Source: Nesterenkonia salmonea
Lineage (GTDB): Bacteria; Actinomycetota; Actinomycetes; Actinomycetales; Micrococcaceae
Length of the DNA stretch: 64,000 bases
Assembly (NCBI RefSeq): GCF_005771525.1
Contig: NZ_VAVZ01000015.1
Span: 1-64,000, forward strand
Direction of reading: 5' to 3'
Program-made: the position numbers and the translations under genes
Shown here: positions 50,007 to 60,400 of the stretch, piece by piece
How positions within the stretch are numbered: position 1 is the stretch's first letter
How the letters are laid out: the number at the start of each line of letters is the position of its first letter
The notes under the pieces: model-generated
What the model saw: only the letters and a program-made list of their open reading frames with translations
What the model was told of the DNA's origin: nothing
Databases searched by the model: none

Positions 50007-51431
50007 ATGTTCTCAAGCCCTCAGGAAGTCCTGGATTTTATCGAGAAGGAGGACGTCAAGTTTGTTGACGTCCGCTTCACTGATCTCCCGGGCCTGCAGC
50101 ACCACTTCAATGTGCCGGCTCACACCGTAGATCTCGACTTCTTTGAAAATGGCCAGTTGTTCGACGGCTCATCCATCCGAGGTTTCCAGGGTATTCAGGA
50201 ATCAGATATGCAGCTGATCCCCGATCCCTCTAGCGCGTACATTGATGAGTACCGCGAAGCCAAGACCTTGATCATGACGTTCTCCATCGTCAACCCGCGC
50301 ACCGGAGACCCCTACGCTCGCGATCCCCGCGGTGTGGCTCAGAAGGCTGAGGAGTACCTCGCTTCATCGGGTATCGCCGACACCGCATTCTTCGGCCCTG
50401 AGGCTGAGTTCTTCCTGTTCGACAAGGTGGCATTCAAATCCTCACCTGAGCACTCTTTCTACTCATTGGACGCCAAAGAAGCTATCTGGGGCTCCTCCGA
50501 CGAGTTCGCTGAAGGACCAGGTGGCCATAAAATGGCCACCAAGGGCGGCTACTACCCAGTCTCTCCCCAGGATCAGACCGCCGATGTGCGTGACGAAATC
50601 GTGCTCGCCCTCGAGCGTGCCGGACTGTCCGTTGAGCGCTCCCACCACGAGGTCGGTGGCCCAGGCCAGCAGGAGATCAACTACAAGTTCAACACTCTGA
50701 CTCTCTCCGCGGATGACGTCCAGAAGTTCAAGTACGTCGTGAAGAACACTGCCGCCAACTACGGCCTTGCCGCCACGTTCATGCCGAAGCCCATCTTCGG
50801 TGAGAACGGTTCCGGTATGCACGTCCACCAGTCCTTGTGGGCTGAGGGAGAGCCCCTGTTCTTCTCCGAGACCGGCTACGCGAACCTCTCCGACACGGCA
50901 CGGTGGTACATCGGTGGGCTGCTGAAACACGCTCACGCGCTGCTCGCTTTCACGAACCCCACCGTGAACTCCTATAAGCGACTGGTCAAGGGCTACGAAG
51001 CACCGGTTTCCCTGGTTTACTCGCAGGGCAACCGTTCTGCTGCTATCCGCATCCCCATCACCGGATCAAACCCCAAGGCCAAGCGTCTGGAGTTCCGTGC
51101 ACCTGACGCTTCAGGCAACCCTTACCTGGCGTTCTCCGCCATGCTGATGGCTGGCCTGGACGGAATCAAGAACCGGATCGAACCGCACGAGCCTGTCGAC
51201 AAGGACCTCTACGAGCTTCCTCCCGAAGAGCTCAAGGACATTCCGCAGGCTCCCGGGACGCTCGATGAGGCACTTCTGGCGCTGGAAGCTGACCATGACT
51301 TCCTGCTCGAAGGTGGCGTGTTCACCGCAGAATTGATCGAAGCCTGGATTGAGTACAAGCGCGAAGAAGAGATCGAGCCGCTGAACCTGCGCCCGAACCC
51401 GTACGAGTTCGAGCTCTACTTCTCGGTCTAA
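50007..51431 (+). CDS. glnA: Glutamine synthetase type I, adenylylation-regulated
   Basis: 474 residues, the length of class I-beta enzymes. GAAGGAG lies about 10 bases before the ATG. Motifs: [45 protein letters not shown] (metal ligands), [12 protein letters not shown], and [23 protein letters not shown] (ATP/Glu sites). Tyr402 in DLYELPPEE is the adenylylation site used by GlnE, whose gene lies about 6 kb downstream. It makes glutamine from glutamate, ammonia and ATP. The strong hairpin after the stop ends the transcript. Confidence 0.97.
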   Translation: MFSSPQEVLDFIEKEDVKFVDVRFTDLPGLQHHFNVPAHTVDLDFFENGQLFDGSSIRGFQGIQESDMQLIPDPSSAYIDEYREAKTLIMTFSIVNPRTGDPYARDPRGVAQKAEEYLASSGIADTAFFGPEAEFFLFDKVAFKSSPEHSFYSLDAKEAIWGSSDEFAEGPGGHKMATKGGYYPVSPQDQTADVRDEIVLALERAGLSVERSHHEVGGPGQQEINYKFNTLTLSADDVQKFKYVVKNTAANYGLAATFMPKPIFGENGSGMHVHQSLWAEGEPLFFSETGYANLSDTARWYIGGLLKHAHALLAFTNPTVNSYKRLVKGYEAPVSLVYSQGNRSAAIRIPITGSNPKAKRLEFRAPDASGNPYLAFSAMLMAGLDGIKNRIEPHEPVDKDLYELPPEELKDIPQAPGTLDEALLALEADHDFLLEGGVFTAELIEAWIEYKREEEIEPLNLRPNPYEFELYFSV

Positions 51432-51458
51432 CAGGAATACGCGGATTTAGCGGTGACA

Positions 51459-51472
51459 GGCCCATTTGGGCC
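51459..51472. repeat. Palindrome downstream of glnA
   Basis: GGCCCATTTGGGCC is a perfect 14-base palindrome 27 bases after the glnA stop and just before the larger hairpin. It could form a small stem in the 3' untranslated RNA. Confidence 0.5.
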
Positions 51473-51482
51473 ACCCGCCAAC

Positions 51483-51534
51483 AGTGGCCCCACACCCGTC
51501 AGGCAGTTTCGACACTGCCGGGTGTGGGGCCACT
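51483..51534. terminator. Bidirectional terminator hairpin between glnA and the AI-2E permease gene
   Basis: AGTGGCCCCACACCC (51483-51497) pairs perfectly with 51520-51534. Inside it GGCAGT (51502) pairs with ACTGCC (51514), extending the stem past a small bulge. The two flanking genes converge here, so it can end both transcripts. Confidence 0.8.
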
Positions 51535-51564
51535 TCCGTGTCATGGTGACGCGCGGCCAATAGG

Positions 51565-52776
51565 TCATTGCTCGGCGTCGGACTCTTCCTCGTCGCCCTG
51601 AGCGCCGGCGGCTGGCTCCTCGTGGACCTCGGCAATCTCTTCCTGGGCATCCTCCACCGCTGTGCTCTCCGTGTCCCCATCGCGACCGGACCAGACCTTG
51701 ATGACGCCCCAGGCGGCGGCTGCAAGTGGCACTGCCAGGACCGCACCGATGACACCGCTCAGGACAGTGCCTGCGGTGAGCGCCATCAGAATCACCAGCG
51801 CGTGCAGCTGCAGGGTCTGAGCCATCACCACTGGCTGTAAGAAGTTGCTCTCCAACTGCTGCACCAGGATTACCACCGCCAGCACAATCAACGCCACGAT
51901 CGGACCGTTGGCGACCAGGGCGACCAAAGTTGCTAGTATCCCGGCGACGGTAGCACCCACGATGGGGATGAATCCGCCGAGGAAGACGATCACGCCCAGA
52001 GGTAGGGCCAGGGGTACCTGCAGAACCAGCAACGCGATGGTAATGCCGACTGCGTCGGCACCCGCAACGATCGCGGTGCCTCTAATGTAGCCGCCGAATG
52101 TTTTCTGGACTTTGTCCCCTGACGCGATCCACTTATCGCGGAAATGCCTTGGGGTCCATGAGATGAAGAATGCCCAGATGCGGTCGCCGTCCTTGAGGAA
52201 GAAGAACAGAAAAACCAGAAGCAAAACCAATCCGGTGAAGAAGGTGCCTGCGGCACTGAGCGTCGTCACCGCGCCCGTCCCGAACTCAGCGCTGGTGAGG
52301 AATGAGGTGACGGTGTCGATCGCACCATCGATCTGTTCCTGATCAATGGTGAAACCTAGGGCGCCAAGGTTGTCGTCCACCACTTGACGCAGCTGGTTGA
52401 ATCCTTCCACCGCTTGGTCCACGAGGTTCGACCACTCGTTGATCACCGAGAAGACCAGCCCCGTGCCCACCCCGCCCAGAACAAGCAGGGAACCGAGGAA
52501 GACCGTCCATGCCGCGAGCATGCCGGACATGACCCGGCGTGCAAGTCTCACCAACGGCCACAGTGCGCACGCAAGGATGATGGCAATCACGGTGGGGATG
52601 ACGACCACCGTCAGTCTCAGAAGTGCGAAGACCAGCAGGCCCACCACGGTGCTGACCACCAGCAGTTGAACCGCCCGTATTCCTAGCCTCCCTAATGTAT
52701 CCGTCCACATGCCACGCACCGTGAAGGTCGGCGGCTCTTTCCCACTGGCTATCACATCGCTGGGTGTCTGCCTCAC
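51565..52776 (-). CDS. AI-2E family membrane transporter
   Basis: 403 residues from GTG, with GGGAGG 5 bases upstream. About eight hydrophobic segments (VQLLVVSTVVGLLVFALL, TVVVIPTVIAIILACALWP, GLVLLLVFLFFFLKDGDRIW, LPLGVIVFLGGFIPIVGATVAGILA, IVALIVLAVVILVQQLESNFLQP). The FIPIVGA and QQLESNFLQPVVM strings are diagnostic. The C-terminal 40 residues are acidic. Members export small molecules or exchange Na+/H+; despite the name most do not move AI-2. It stands alone, converging on glnA. Confidence 0.92.
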   Translation of the reverse strand: MRQTPSDVIASGKEPPTFTVRGMWTDTLGRLGIRAVQLLVVSTVVGLLVFALLRLTVVVIPTVIAIILACALWPLVRLARRVMSGMLAAWTVFLGSLLVLGGVGTGLVFSVINEWSNLVDQAVEGFNQLRQVVDDNLGALGFTIDQEQIDGAIDTVTSFLTSAEFGTGAVTTLSAAGTFFTGLVLLLVFLFFFLKDGDRIWAFFISWTPRHFRDKWIASGDKVQKTFGGYIRGTAIVAGADAVGITIALLVLQVPLALPLGVIVFLGGFIPIVGATVAGILATLVALVANGPIVALIVLAVVILVQQLESNFLQPVVMAQTLQLHALVILMALTAGTVLSGVIGAVLAVPLAAAAWGVIKVWSGRDGDTESTAVEDAQEEIAEVHEEPAAGAQGDEEESDAEQ

Positions 52777-53002
52777 GCTTGCCTCCCGCAGGTCTGTTGT
52801 TGACGAGTCACGCCCACAATACTCCGCCTCGAAGCCCTAGAAGTCGTTCGGCGAAGGCTGATCTTGAAGCAGGCCGAGGCCCAAACTAAGCGGACTGTCA
52901 GCGAGGCCGGTAAAGTGCTGAGGTGGCAGATCACAATGAGATGGCCCACTGTACGAACGGTTCACCGCAGCACATGGATCTGGCGAGGAGACGACGACGC
53001 CG

Positions 53003-53614
53003 TTGACCACTTACTTCACCAGCGACCAGCACTTCGGCCATGCCAACATCATTCGTTACTGCGACAGACCGTTCGAGGGAGTAGACGATATGGATGAGGG
53101 CCTCATCGCCCGGTGGAATGAGACTGTCGATGTCGATGACGAGGTCTGGGTGCTCGGGGACTATTCGTTGCACGACCGTGACAAGGGGCTGAGCTACCTC
53201 CGCCGTCTCAACGGGACCAAGTACCTCGTGGTGGGCAACCACGACCGTTGCTCACCATCACAGACGGACGGCTCTCTCTACGTTCCGAAATACATAGAAG
53301 CCGGCTTCACCACCGTGGTCACACAGGCAGAGGTCGTCCTACCTGCAGTGCAGTCCGGAGGCGAGGATCTCCAGGTCCTCTTGTCGCACTATCCCTACGC
53401 CGGCGAATCACACGCCAAGCAGGATAGGCATCAGCGGTTCCGATACCGCGATCTGGGCCATCCGCTCATCTGTGGACACGTGCACACCGAGTGGAAGACG
53501 CAGCTGTCTCCTCGGGGTACCGTGCAAGTCAATGTCGGAGTGGATCAGTGGGACTTCCGACCCGTCACTGCAGAGCAGGTGCACCGAACCATCCTTGCTG
53601 CCACACCTGCCTGA
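53003..53614 (+). CDS. Calcineurin-like metallophosphoesterase
   Basis: 203 residues from the TTG at 53003, with GAGGAG 12 bases upstream; no ATG fits the conserved N terminus. TYFTSDQHFGHANIIRYCDRPF, VLGDYSLHD, VVGNHDR, LLSHYPYAG and LICGHVHTEWK are the metal-binding motifs of the superfamily in order (D-x-H, GD, GNHD, H, GHxH). This small type is common in phages and bacteria and its natural phosphoester substrate is unknown. It stands alone; the 226 bases before it hold no recognisable element. Confidence 0.87.
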   Translation: MTTYFTSDQHFGHANIIRYCDRPFEGVDDMDEGLIARWNETVDVDDEVWVLGDYSLHDRDKGLSYLRRLNGTKYLVVGNHDRCSPSQTDGSLYVPKYIEAGFTTVVTQAEVVLPAVQSGGEDLQVLLSHYPYAGESHAKQDRHQRFRYRDLGHPLICGHVHTEWKTQLSPRGTVQVNVGVDQWDFRPVTAEQVHRTILAATPA

Positions 53615-53663
53615 ACTGGTATCACGCAACAACGTTCGCAGTGGACTGGCTAGAACTCCGGAC

Positions 53664-54824
53664 TCACGGCAAGGGGCCCAGAGCGTAAGTAGCGAGCGTG
53701 CGGTGGGCTGATTCGTCGTCAGAGGGATGGTGTATCCCAGCCAGCGCGTCCCGGTAGAGCCTGCTGAGCTCGGAGGTACGGTGATAGTGGCCTCCTCCAC
53801 TGACGCTCAAAGCGGTATCGACCACAGATCGAGCGGTGCGTGTGGCCGAGGTGCGCAGAGTCACCAGACGTGCAAACCAGGACGACCCGTGGTCAGCACC
53901 AGCCTCAACTTCCACAGCGATGCTTCGCAGTTGAGCATCCAATGCCAGCTGCTCCAGCTGGGCTTCAGCGACCTTGTAGCGGACATCCGGATCCTGGTCC
54001 AAGGACATACCCGTGCTCAGTGCGCTCCGGCGAGCTGTGTTTTCAACACCCAACTGTAGGGCTCGGTCCCCGATGCCGGTGTAAACGGCTGAGATGAGTG
54101 TCAGAAATGACGAGAAGATCGCAAAAATCAGCGGATCTTGGTTAGGGCCCACGGGTAACCGGCGGACGACTCGCTCAGCAGGTACAAGCGCGTTCTGAAG
54201 CTCGGTAGCATGGGACTGGGTCGCTCGCATACCGAGGGTGTCCCAGTTCTCTATGGTCTTCCATCCGGGAGCCTCTCGGGGAAGGAAACCGAAGATCAAC
54301 GGAGTCCCGCCGTCTTCATCCCCCGCGTCTACGTCCTTGCCAAATAGCCCTAGCCGAGTCCAGACCGGAGCTAAAGTCGTGAAGATCTTGGTCCCGGTGA
54401 ATCTCACTGAACCGTCCTCAGAAACCTGAGCCTGAGTCAGTGAGTCGAAGAGGACGGCGTCGTTGCCTGCCTCAGAGATGCCAAAGGCGAAGATATGTCC
54501 CTGGGCAGCTTCGGTGAGGACCTGATCAAATTCTGCATGGCCCAGCTGCACCATCTGGCGCGCCACCGATACCCAAATCTGGTGCATGTTCACCGCCAGA
54601 GACGTGCCGGGAGCGTAGCTGGCTAGGAGACGTTGCGCTTCTACCAGAAGGGGCAAGTCCCACCCCAGTCCCCCGTGCTCAGTCGGAACCAACGCCCGCA
54701 AATAGCCGGCCTCCTGCAGCTCCTCGAGGTCTTCGTGACAGAACTCGTTGCGTTCGTCATAGCCGGCGGCACGCCCCCCGATACGTTCCAGCAGTTCTGC
54801 GTTCAAGACATCTTCGACAGTCAT
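53664..54824 (-). CDS. Acyl-CoA dehydrogenase-family flavoprotein
   Basis: 386 residues from the ATG at 54824, with AGAGAGG upstream. The three-part fold is visible: the helical start LEELQEAGYLRALVPTEHGGLGWDLP, the beta domain (AFGISEAGNDAVLFDSLTQ, FTGTKIFTTLAPVW, WDTLGMRATQSHATELQNALVP), and a C-terminal helical half with RTARSVVDTALSVSGGGHYHR and SRLYRDALAGIHHP. The last part resembles the DszC/SfnB monooxygenase-like branch, where the C-terminal catalytic Glu of true dehydrogenases is missing. The substrate is unknown. It follows the lipoate-ligase-family gene by 19 bases. Confidence 0.87.
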   Translation of the reverse strand: MTVEDVLNAELLERIGGRAAGYDERNEFCHEDLEELQEAGYLRALVPTEHGGLGWDLPLLVEAQRLLASYAPGTSLAVNMHQIWVSVARQMVQLGHAEFDQVLTEAAQGHIFAFGISEAGNDAVLFDSLTQAQVSEDGSVRFTGTKIFTTLAPVWTRLGLFGKDVDAGDEDGGTPLIFGFLPREAPGWKTIENWDTLGMRATQSHATELQNALVPAERVVRRLPVGPNQDPLIFAIFSSFLTLISAVYTGIGDRALQLGVENTARRSALSTGMSLDQDPDVRYKVAEAQLEQLALDAQLRSIAVEVEAGADHGSSWFARLVTLRTSATRTARSVVDTALSVSGGGHYHRTSELSRLYRDALAGIHHPSDDESAHRTLATYALGPLP

Positions 54825-54843
54825 ACATGAACCTCTCTCAGCA

Positions 54844-55926
54844 TCACGGCACTCGGGCTGTCCACGCCTGCGTGCCAAACTTCTGTGTCACCAGATCTTC
54901 TGCCCGGCGCAACTCATGCGGCCGGATAGTCGCCACGGTGGCACCGTAGCGGTCCGCGAACGTCTGGGTGAACACACCCATAATGTCTTGCCGGGACATC
55001 CCTGTCTGGCTGCGCAGTGGGTCTACTCGCTTAGCGGCAGACGTGTGCCCCTTGTCCGAGAGTTTCTCGCGTCCAATACGCAGCACCTGCAGCATCCGCT
55101 GCGCATCGATGTCGTAGCTCATGGTCACATGATGCAGCATGCCCCCGTTAGCCAATCGTTTCTGGGCTGCTCCACCAATTTTCCGGCCGTAGCCTTCACC
55201 GTCAGCTGCAGAGACGATGTCATTGAGCGGCTTGTATTCTGCTTGCACACCGACCTCAGCCAGCGCTTCCATCACCCAACTGTCCAGAAAGGGGTAGGAA
55301 TCGGCGAAGCTCAGCCCGTCGACCAAGGACTGGGGGAAAGACAGCGAGTAGGTGATGCAATTCCCTGACTCCATGAACATGGCTCCTCCGCCAGATATGC
55401 GGCGGACCACGACAGCGTCCAGATCCTCAGCGGCTTGAGCATCCACCTCATTGGCAAGTGACTGGAATGAGCCGATGACGACGGCGCGCTCGGTCCAGTC
55501 CCAGAGCCTCAAGAGAGGGGGGCGACGGCCTGCACCCACCTCTTCCGTCAGAACCTGGTCGAGGGCAACATTAACAGCAATAGGCAAGTTGGTCGCCGGG
55601 AGGACTTCCCAACTGTGGTCTTCCCACCCCGTGGCCCGCCCCAGTGCTCGGCGCACTGCGGTGGCCACCGCACCAGCGCTGAACCCGATCATATGAGCCC
55701 CAGTGGGTAGCTTCCGCGTAACCGCTTGCGCGATCTCTTCCCCAGAGGACGAGACGGGCAGCCCGACCAGCGAAGAGTTGAGAGCTGGGAGAGCCTCGTC
55801 GGGTTCCAGGAAGAAGTCACCGTTGATTGATGCGGAAGAGATGACCGAGCCCTCACCAGTCCCGGAGACCTCCAGATCAGCGACGACGAGTTTGCCTCCC
55901 GGGACCTTGTATTCACCATGAACCAT
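54844..55926 (-). CDS. Lipoate-protein ligase A family protein
   Basis: 360 residues from the ATG at 55926; an in-frame ATG 9 bases upstream is possible. The N-terminal 90 residues (MVHGEYKVPGGKLVVADLEV) resemble the small accessory domain that LplA carries at its C terminus, so the order is reversed. The catalytic domain follows, with NLPIAVNVALDQVL, AVVIGSFQSLANEVD, VVVRRISGGGAMFMESGNCITYSL and the Lys-containing GRKIGGAAQKRLANGGMLHH. It activates lipoate or octanoate and attaches it to E2/GcvH proteins. Which acyl group it uses is not readable. TAGGAT 7 bases before the ATG suggests a leaderless start. Confidence 0.87.
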   Translation of the reverse strand: MVHGEYKVPGGKLVVADLEVSGTGEGSVISSASINGDFFLEPDEALPALNSSLVGLPVSSSGEEIAQAVTRKLPTGAHMIGFSAGAVATAVRRALGRATGWEDHSWEVLPATNLPIAVNVALDQVLTEEVGAGRRPPLLRLWDWTERAVVIGSFQSLANEVDAQAAEDLDAVVVRRISGGGAMFMESGNCITYSLSFPQSLVDGLSFADSYPFLDSWVMEALAEVGVQAEYKPLNDIVSAADGEGYGRKIGGAAQKRLANGGMLHHVTMSYDIDAQRMLQVLRIGREKLSDKGHTSAAKRVDPLRSQTGMSRQDIMGVFTQTFADRYGATVATIRPHELRRAEDLVTQKFGTQAWTARVP

Positions 55927-55933
55927 GGCCTCC

Positions 55934-55939
55934 ATCCTA
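55934..55939 (-). promoter_or_regulatory. Probable -10 element of the lipoate-ligase-family gene
   Basis: TAGGAT on the minus strand, 7 bases from the ATG at 55926. It is the same hexamer and distance as at map (63111), on the other strand. Confidence 0.45.
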
Positions 55940-56022
55940 GGAGGTCAGAGGGGCCCTGAGATTCCGCTGACAGCGGAGGTGGATCTGGATGAACCCTATG
56001 CCCTTGGCTGGTTGTACCGACT

Positions 56023-57030
56023 ATGACCTCCACAGCTTCACAACCGCTATCTCTGCTGGATCTCGCCCGCGTGCGAGAACACGAGTCCATAGCACAAGGG
56101 ATCGGCAGATCTCTGCGCCTGGCCCAGACTGCCGATGCGTTGGGCTACAGACGCATCTGGTTCGCCGAGCATCACAACATGCCCGCTGTGGCCAGTTCGG
56201 CGACTGCGCTGTTGATCCAACATATTGCGGCCGGGACCCAGAACGTTCGGGTGGGCGCCGGCGGAATTATGCTGCCCAACCATTCGCCGTTAGTCATTGC
56301 TGAACAGTTTGGGACTCTTGAGACCCTGTTCCCTGGGCGGATTGACCTTGGTTTGGGTCGCGCTCCGGGGACGGACGGCGTCACTACGCGAGCCTTGCGC
56401 AGGGATGGTACTGAGGCTGACAGATTCCCTGAGGACATTATGGAGCTTTCTGGTTTCCTCAGCGGAAACAGCAGAATTCCGGGCGTCCATGCCTACCCCG
56501 GACGGTCCACCCACGTGCCGCTCTACATCCTCGGGTCCTCCCTCTACGGAGCTCAGCTCGCGGCTCGCTTAGGGGTGCCCTACGCATTCGCCAGTCACTT
56601 CGCCCCGCAGATGCTGGAGCAGGCCGCCAACACCTACCGTGAGAACTTCAATTCCGCGGGCTCACTGCAGGGCCCGGATGCCCGCCCTCATTTCATTGCC
56701 GCCGCCAACGTCATCGCCCATGACGACGCCGCCATCGCCGCTGAGCAACGGCGAGAAGCCGAAAACGGCTGGATCAGGACCATGCTGGGACGGAACAAGA
56801 CTCTCTCAGACGAGGACGTGACCCAGTTGAGGGATCATCCAGCGGGGCAGCAAGTGCTGGGCATGCTGTCGAGGACAGTCTCTGGCACTCAGGACGAGGT
56901 GGTGACCTGGTTGGACGCACTCGCCGACCAGGTCACTGCTGATGAGCTCATTCTCGTGAACCTTGCCCCGGATGAGGACGTCCAGCACCGCACGCTCGAG
57001 CTGCTGGCTCCTGAGCCAGGCAGCGCGTAG
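56023..57030 (+). CDS. LLM-class flavin-dependent oxidoreductase
   Basis: 335 residues of the bacterial luciferase-like fold. [84 protein letters not shown], and [23 protein letters not shown] are strings of the MsnO8/YhbW subgroup. It uses reduced FMN or F420; the substrate is unknown. A thioesterase follows after 21 bases. It stands divergent from the lipoate-ligase gene. Confidence 0.9.
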   Translation: MTSTASQPLSLLDLARVREHESIAQGIGRSLRLAQTADALGYRRIWFAEHHNMPAVASSATALLIQHIAAGTQNVRVGAGGIMLPNHSPLVIAEQFGTLETLFPGRIDLGLGRAPGTDGVTTRALRRDGTEADRFPEDIMELSGFLSGNSRIPGVHAYPGRSTHVPLYILGSSLYGAQLAARLGVPYAFASHFAPQMLEQAANTYRENFNSAGSLQGPDARPHFIAAANVIAHDDAAIAAEQRREAENGWIRTMLGRNKTLSDEDVTQLRDHPAGQQVLGMLSRTVSGTQDEVVTWLDALADQVTADELILVNLAPDEDVQHRTLELLAPEPGSA

Positions 57031-57039
57031 GGCTTTCGA

Positions 57040-57045
57040 TAAGGT
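57040..57045 (+). promoter_or_regulatory. Possible -10 element before the thioesterase gene
   Basis: TAAGGT ends 6 bases before the ATG at 57052, the leaderless distance seen elsewhere here. The gene lies only 21 bases after the preceding stop, so it could equally be read from the upstream promoter. Confidence 0.35.
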
Positions 57046-57051
57046 CGTGCC

Positions 57052-57498
57052 ATGACGTCAGTAACCGTGCCGATCGAACTGAGGTGGGGCGACCAGGACC
57101 CCTATGGCCATATCAATAACGTAGCGGTGCTCCGCATACTGGAGGAGGCTCGGGCCCGGGCATTCTGGAGTTCACCTGGACCTTCCGGCCCGTCCGGTGT
57201 GTTCCCTCCACTGGATCCGGACCAGCAGATCTGGGCGCTGGTGGCGGACTTTCACCTGAAGTACCGCAAGCAGTTGCCCTACCAGCGAGAGCCGGTCCTT
57301 GTGGAGATGTCGATCCCACGAGTCGGTGGAGCGAGTCTCGTCATCGACTACGCGGTGAAGGTCAGCGCCCACGCTGCCCCATGTGTGACTGCTCAGTCGA
57401 CTCTGGTCATGGTCGATCGGGACTCTGGGTCTCCCCAGAGGCTCAGCTCTGAGGTGCGTCAGCGTCTGCTGGACTACAGTTCAGAACCTCAGCCCTAG
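57052..57498 (+). CDS. Acyl-CoA thioesterase, hotdog fold (4HBT family)
   Basis: 148 residues. TVPIELRWGDQDPYGHINNVAVLRILEEARARAFW holds the family active-site Asp and the conserved 'D-x-Y-G-H-x-N-N' pattern; HLKYRKQLPYQREPVLVEMSIPRVGGASLVIDY follows. Members hydrolyse acyl-CoA thioesters of varied chain length. It follows the LLM oxidoreductase by 21 bases, and its stop overlaps the convergent glnE stop. Confidence 0.88.
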   Translation: MTSVTVPIELRWGDQDPYGHINNVAVLRILEEARARAFWSSPGPSGPSGVFPPLDPDQQIWALVADFHLKYRKQLPYQREPVLVEMSIPRVGGASLVIDYAVKVSAHAAPCVTAQSTLVMVDRDSGSPQRLSSEVRQRLLDYSSEPQP

Positions 57499-60400
57499 TC
57501 TGAGCTGTAGAAGTGCTGTTCGAACACTTGCCGGGCACGCCGGGTGGTGCGCAGATAGTAGTCTTCAAATTCTGATGCATTGCCAGGTTCGAATCCACAC
57601 CACCGTGAGACCGCTTCCAGGTCCCGGCGCGAACTTGGCAGGACATCGGCTGTCTTGGCGGACCAGATCATGATGCCGGAACGCACTTTGGTGCACAGCT
57701 TCCAAGCCTCGGCCAGAATCTGAGCATCCTTAGGGCTCATCAGCCCGGTATCGACCAGGCCGTTGAGCACCTGCAGGGTATTGGTCCCTCGCAGCAGTCC
57801 GTGATCATGGCCATGCTGCAGCTGATACAGCTGGACGAGCCACTCCACATCGGAGAGCCCACCCCGTCCCAATTTCACATGCCGGGAAGAGTCAGCCCCG
57901 CGCGGTAGGCGTTCCGCTTCAACCCTAGCCTTGATCCTGCGTATTTCCGTGAGCTGCTGGTGTGAAGGCGGCGAGCCGTAACGTACGTCGTCGACGAGCT
58001 CCATGAAGTCCACCGCCAGCCAGTCTGAGCCGGCGACCGGACGAGCCCTCAAAAGCGCTTGGCGCTCCCATACATCCATCCAACGCCGGTAGTACTCCTC
58101 ATAGGACTCCAGCGATCTGGACAGGGGACCTTTCTTCCCCTCCGGGCGTAGATCCGCGTCCAGTTGGAGAGCGAATTCACCACGTATGGCAGGCTTCACC
58201 GGCTTGGAGAGCAGCTGAGTGAGACGCTGAGCGAGTTTTTGTGCTTGACGATCAGCGGCAGACTTATCGGCATTGGGCACCGGCCTGTGCACGAACATTG
58301 CATCCATGTCTGAGCCATAGCTGATCTCGCGACCGCCCTGCCGACCCATGGCGATGACGAGGAAGTCAACGAGCCGCCCTTCGGCTTCAAAGACCTCCTC
58401 CTCAGCCACCCGAAGCGCACCCAAGGTCGTAACCCGGTCAACGTCAGACAGCGCGGCCCCAACCTTTTGCTGGTCTCGGACTCCACAGGAGTCCGCAATC
58501 GCGATCCGCAGCTGCTCCCGTTGCCTGATGAGCCGCGCAAGGCGGACTGCGGTGTGAGAGGCACCTTCATGACGGTGCAGGGCACTCTTCATTTCAGTCC
58601 ACAGTGTTTCAAAGCTCCGCGGGGCCAGTGACTCATCATCACCGAGCCATTTGGCGGACTCCGGCAGGTGCTCGAGCACATCGGAGATGAAGCGAGAGCT
58701 GGTCAGCAATTGGCACAGACGCTCTGCGGCGACTGAAGAGTCCCGCAGCATAGTGAGGTACCACGGGCTGGAGCCAAGGGATTCGCTGAGTCGGCGGAAT
58801 GCCAAGAGCCCATGATCAGGATCCACGCCTTCGGCAAACCAGCCCAACATCATCGGCAGAATGCGTTTCTGCAGCGTCGCCTTCCGAGACACGCCGGCAG
58901 TCAGCGCCTCAATATGGCGCAGGGCACCATCGGCGTCACGGAAGCCCAGAGCAGTGAGCCGGTCAGCGACTGCCGCGGCTGAGAGCCGGACCTCAGCGTC
59001 GGAGAGTACAGCGGTTGTGGACAACAGGGGACGGTAGAAGATCGTCTCGTGGAACGAGGAGACCTCACGGGCGACTCGTTGCCAGTCGGTTCGCACATCC
59101 TGCGGTCCAGATCTTCGCGTCTGACCGGGTGCTCGGATGGCATGGGCCAAAGCTCGAAGCGCAGAGTCTTTCTCAGGCATCAGGTGTGTCCGACGCATAT
59201 CTGCCATCTGGATACGGTGTTCATAGAGCCGCAGCTGCCTGTAGCAGCGGCTCATCGCCTCTTGGTCTTTGCTGGAGACGTACTCCCCTGCTCCGAGAGC
59301 TTCGATAGCGGAGAGGGTGTCCCGGATTCTGAGGGCTTCATCGACCCTGCCGTGGACGAGTTGGAGTAGCTGCACGGTGAACTCAATGTCACGCAGGCCG
59401 CCGCGGCCCAGCTTGATCTCCCTATCGGCAGTACGGTGCGGAATGTTCGCAAACACTCGACGGCGCATGGCTTGGACATCTTGGACAAAGCCTTCGCGAG
59501 CTGCAGCTTGCCAGACAAGCGGCCCCATCGCTGCCATGTATTCCTCACCTAGCGCCCGGTTGCCGGCGATGGGACGAGCCTTCAGAAGTGCCTGAAACTC
59601 CCAGCCGGCTGCCCACCTGCGGTAGTACTCCCGGTGTGAATCCACGGTGCGGGACAGCGGCCCGTCCCGCCCTTCCGGACGAAGATTGGCGTCGATCTCC
59701 CACAGGGCGGGTTCCCCATCCGAGGCCATGATGACCTTCGCCATGCCGCTGGCCAAAGCGCCCGCCAGATCACCAGCCTCCGCAGAGTCAAAATCCTCTG
59801 GGGCCCGGTGCGCAAAGACGACATCCACATCAGAGATGTAGTTCAGCTCAGCTGCGCCACACTTGCCCATGCCGATCACGGTGAGTTCAATCCCGCCGGC
59901 CTCGGGTCTGCGTTCTATGAGTTGAGCTCTGCTGACTGCCAAGGCCGCATCAATCGCAGCGGAGGCGAGGTCTGCCAGCTGCCTGGCCACGGTCGGAAGA
60001 AAGTCCTGAGGGTCAGGCGCCGTCAGATCCCGCAGAGCCACCCGGGTCAGTTCTCGGCGGTAGGCGATCCTCAGCGCACCTCCGGCATCCTTGGCGGTGA
60101 ACTCCTCACTGAGGTCCGCGACCGGATCTTCACCCTCTGCCTCGGCTTGTACTGCTGACATCAGAATTCGCCGAAGTTCCACTTCTGAGGGCCATCGCGC
60201 AGAGGCGTCCCGGTTGCCCAGGTCGTCCTCAAATAGGATCTCCACCTGGTCCGGGTGCCGGATCAGGAACTCAGCCAGTGCCTGAGATGCTCCCAAGAGC
60301 CTGACCAGCGGAACAGCCCGCGAGTACCCTGAGTCCTCAGCAACGTCGAAAAGCTCCTTGACCTGAGGGGCACGTTCAAGAAGCCGGATCAGCAGCAGCA

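Noticed and set aside
57505-57525. GTTCGAAC-like palindrome resembling a LexA box
   Set aside because: It lies inside the glnE coding end, and the arms do not match CGAAC-N4-GTTCG; no promoter would be controlled from there.
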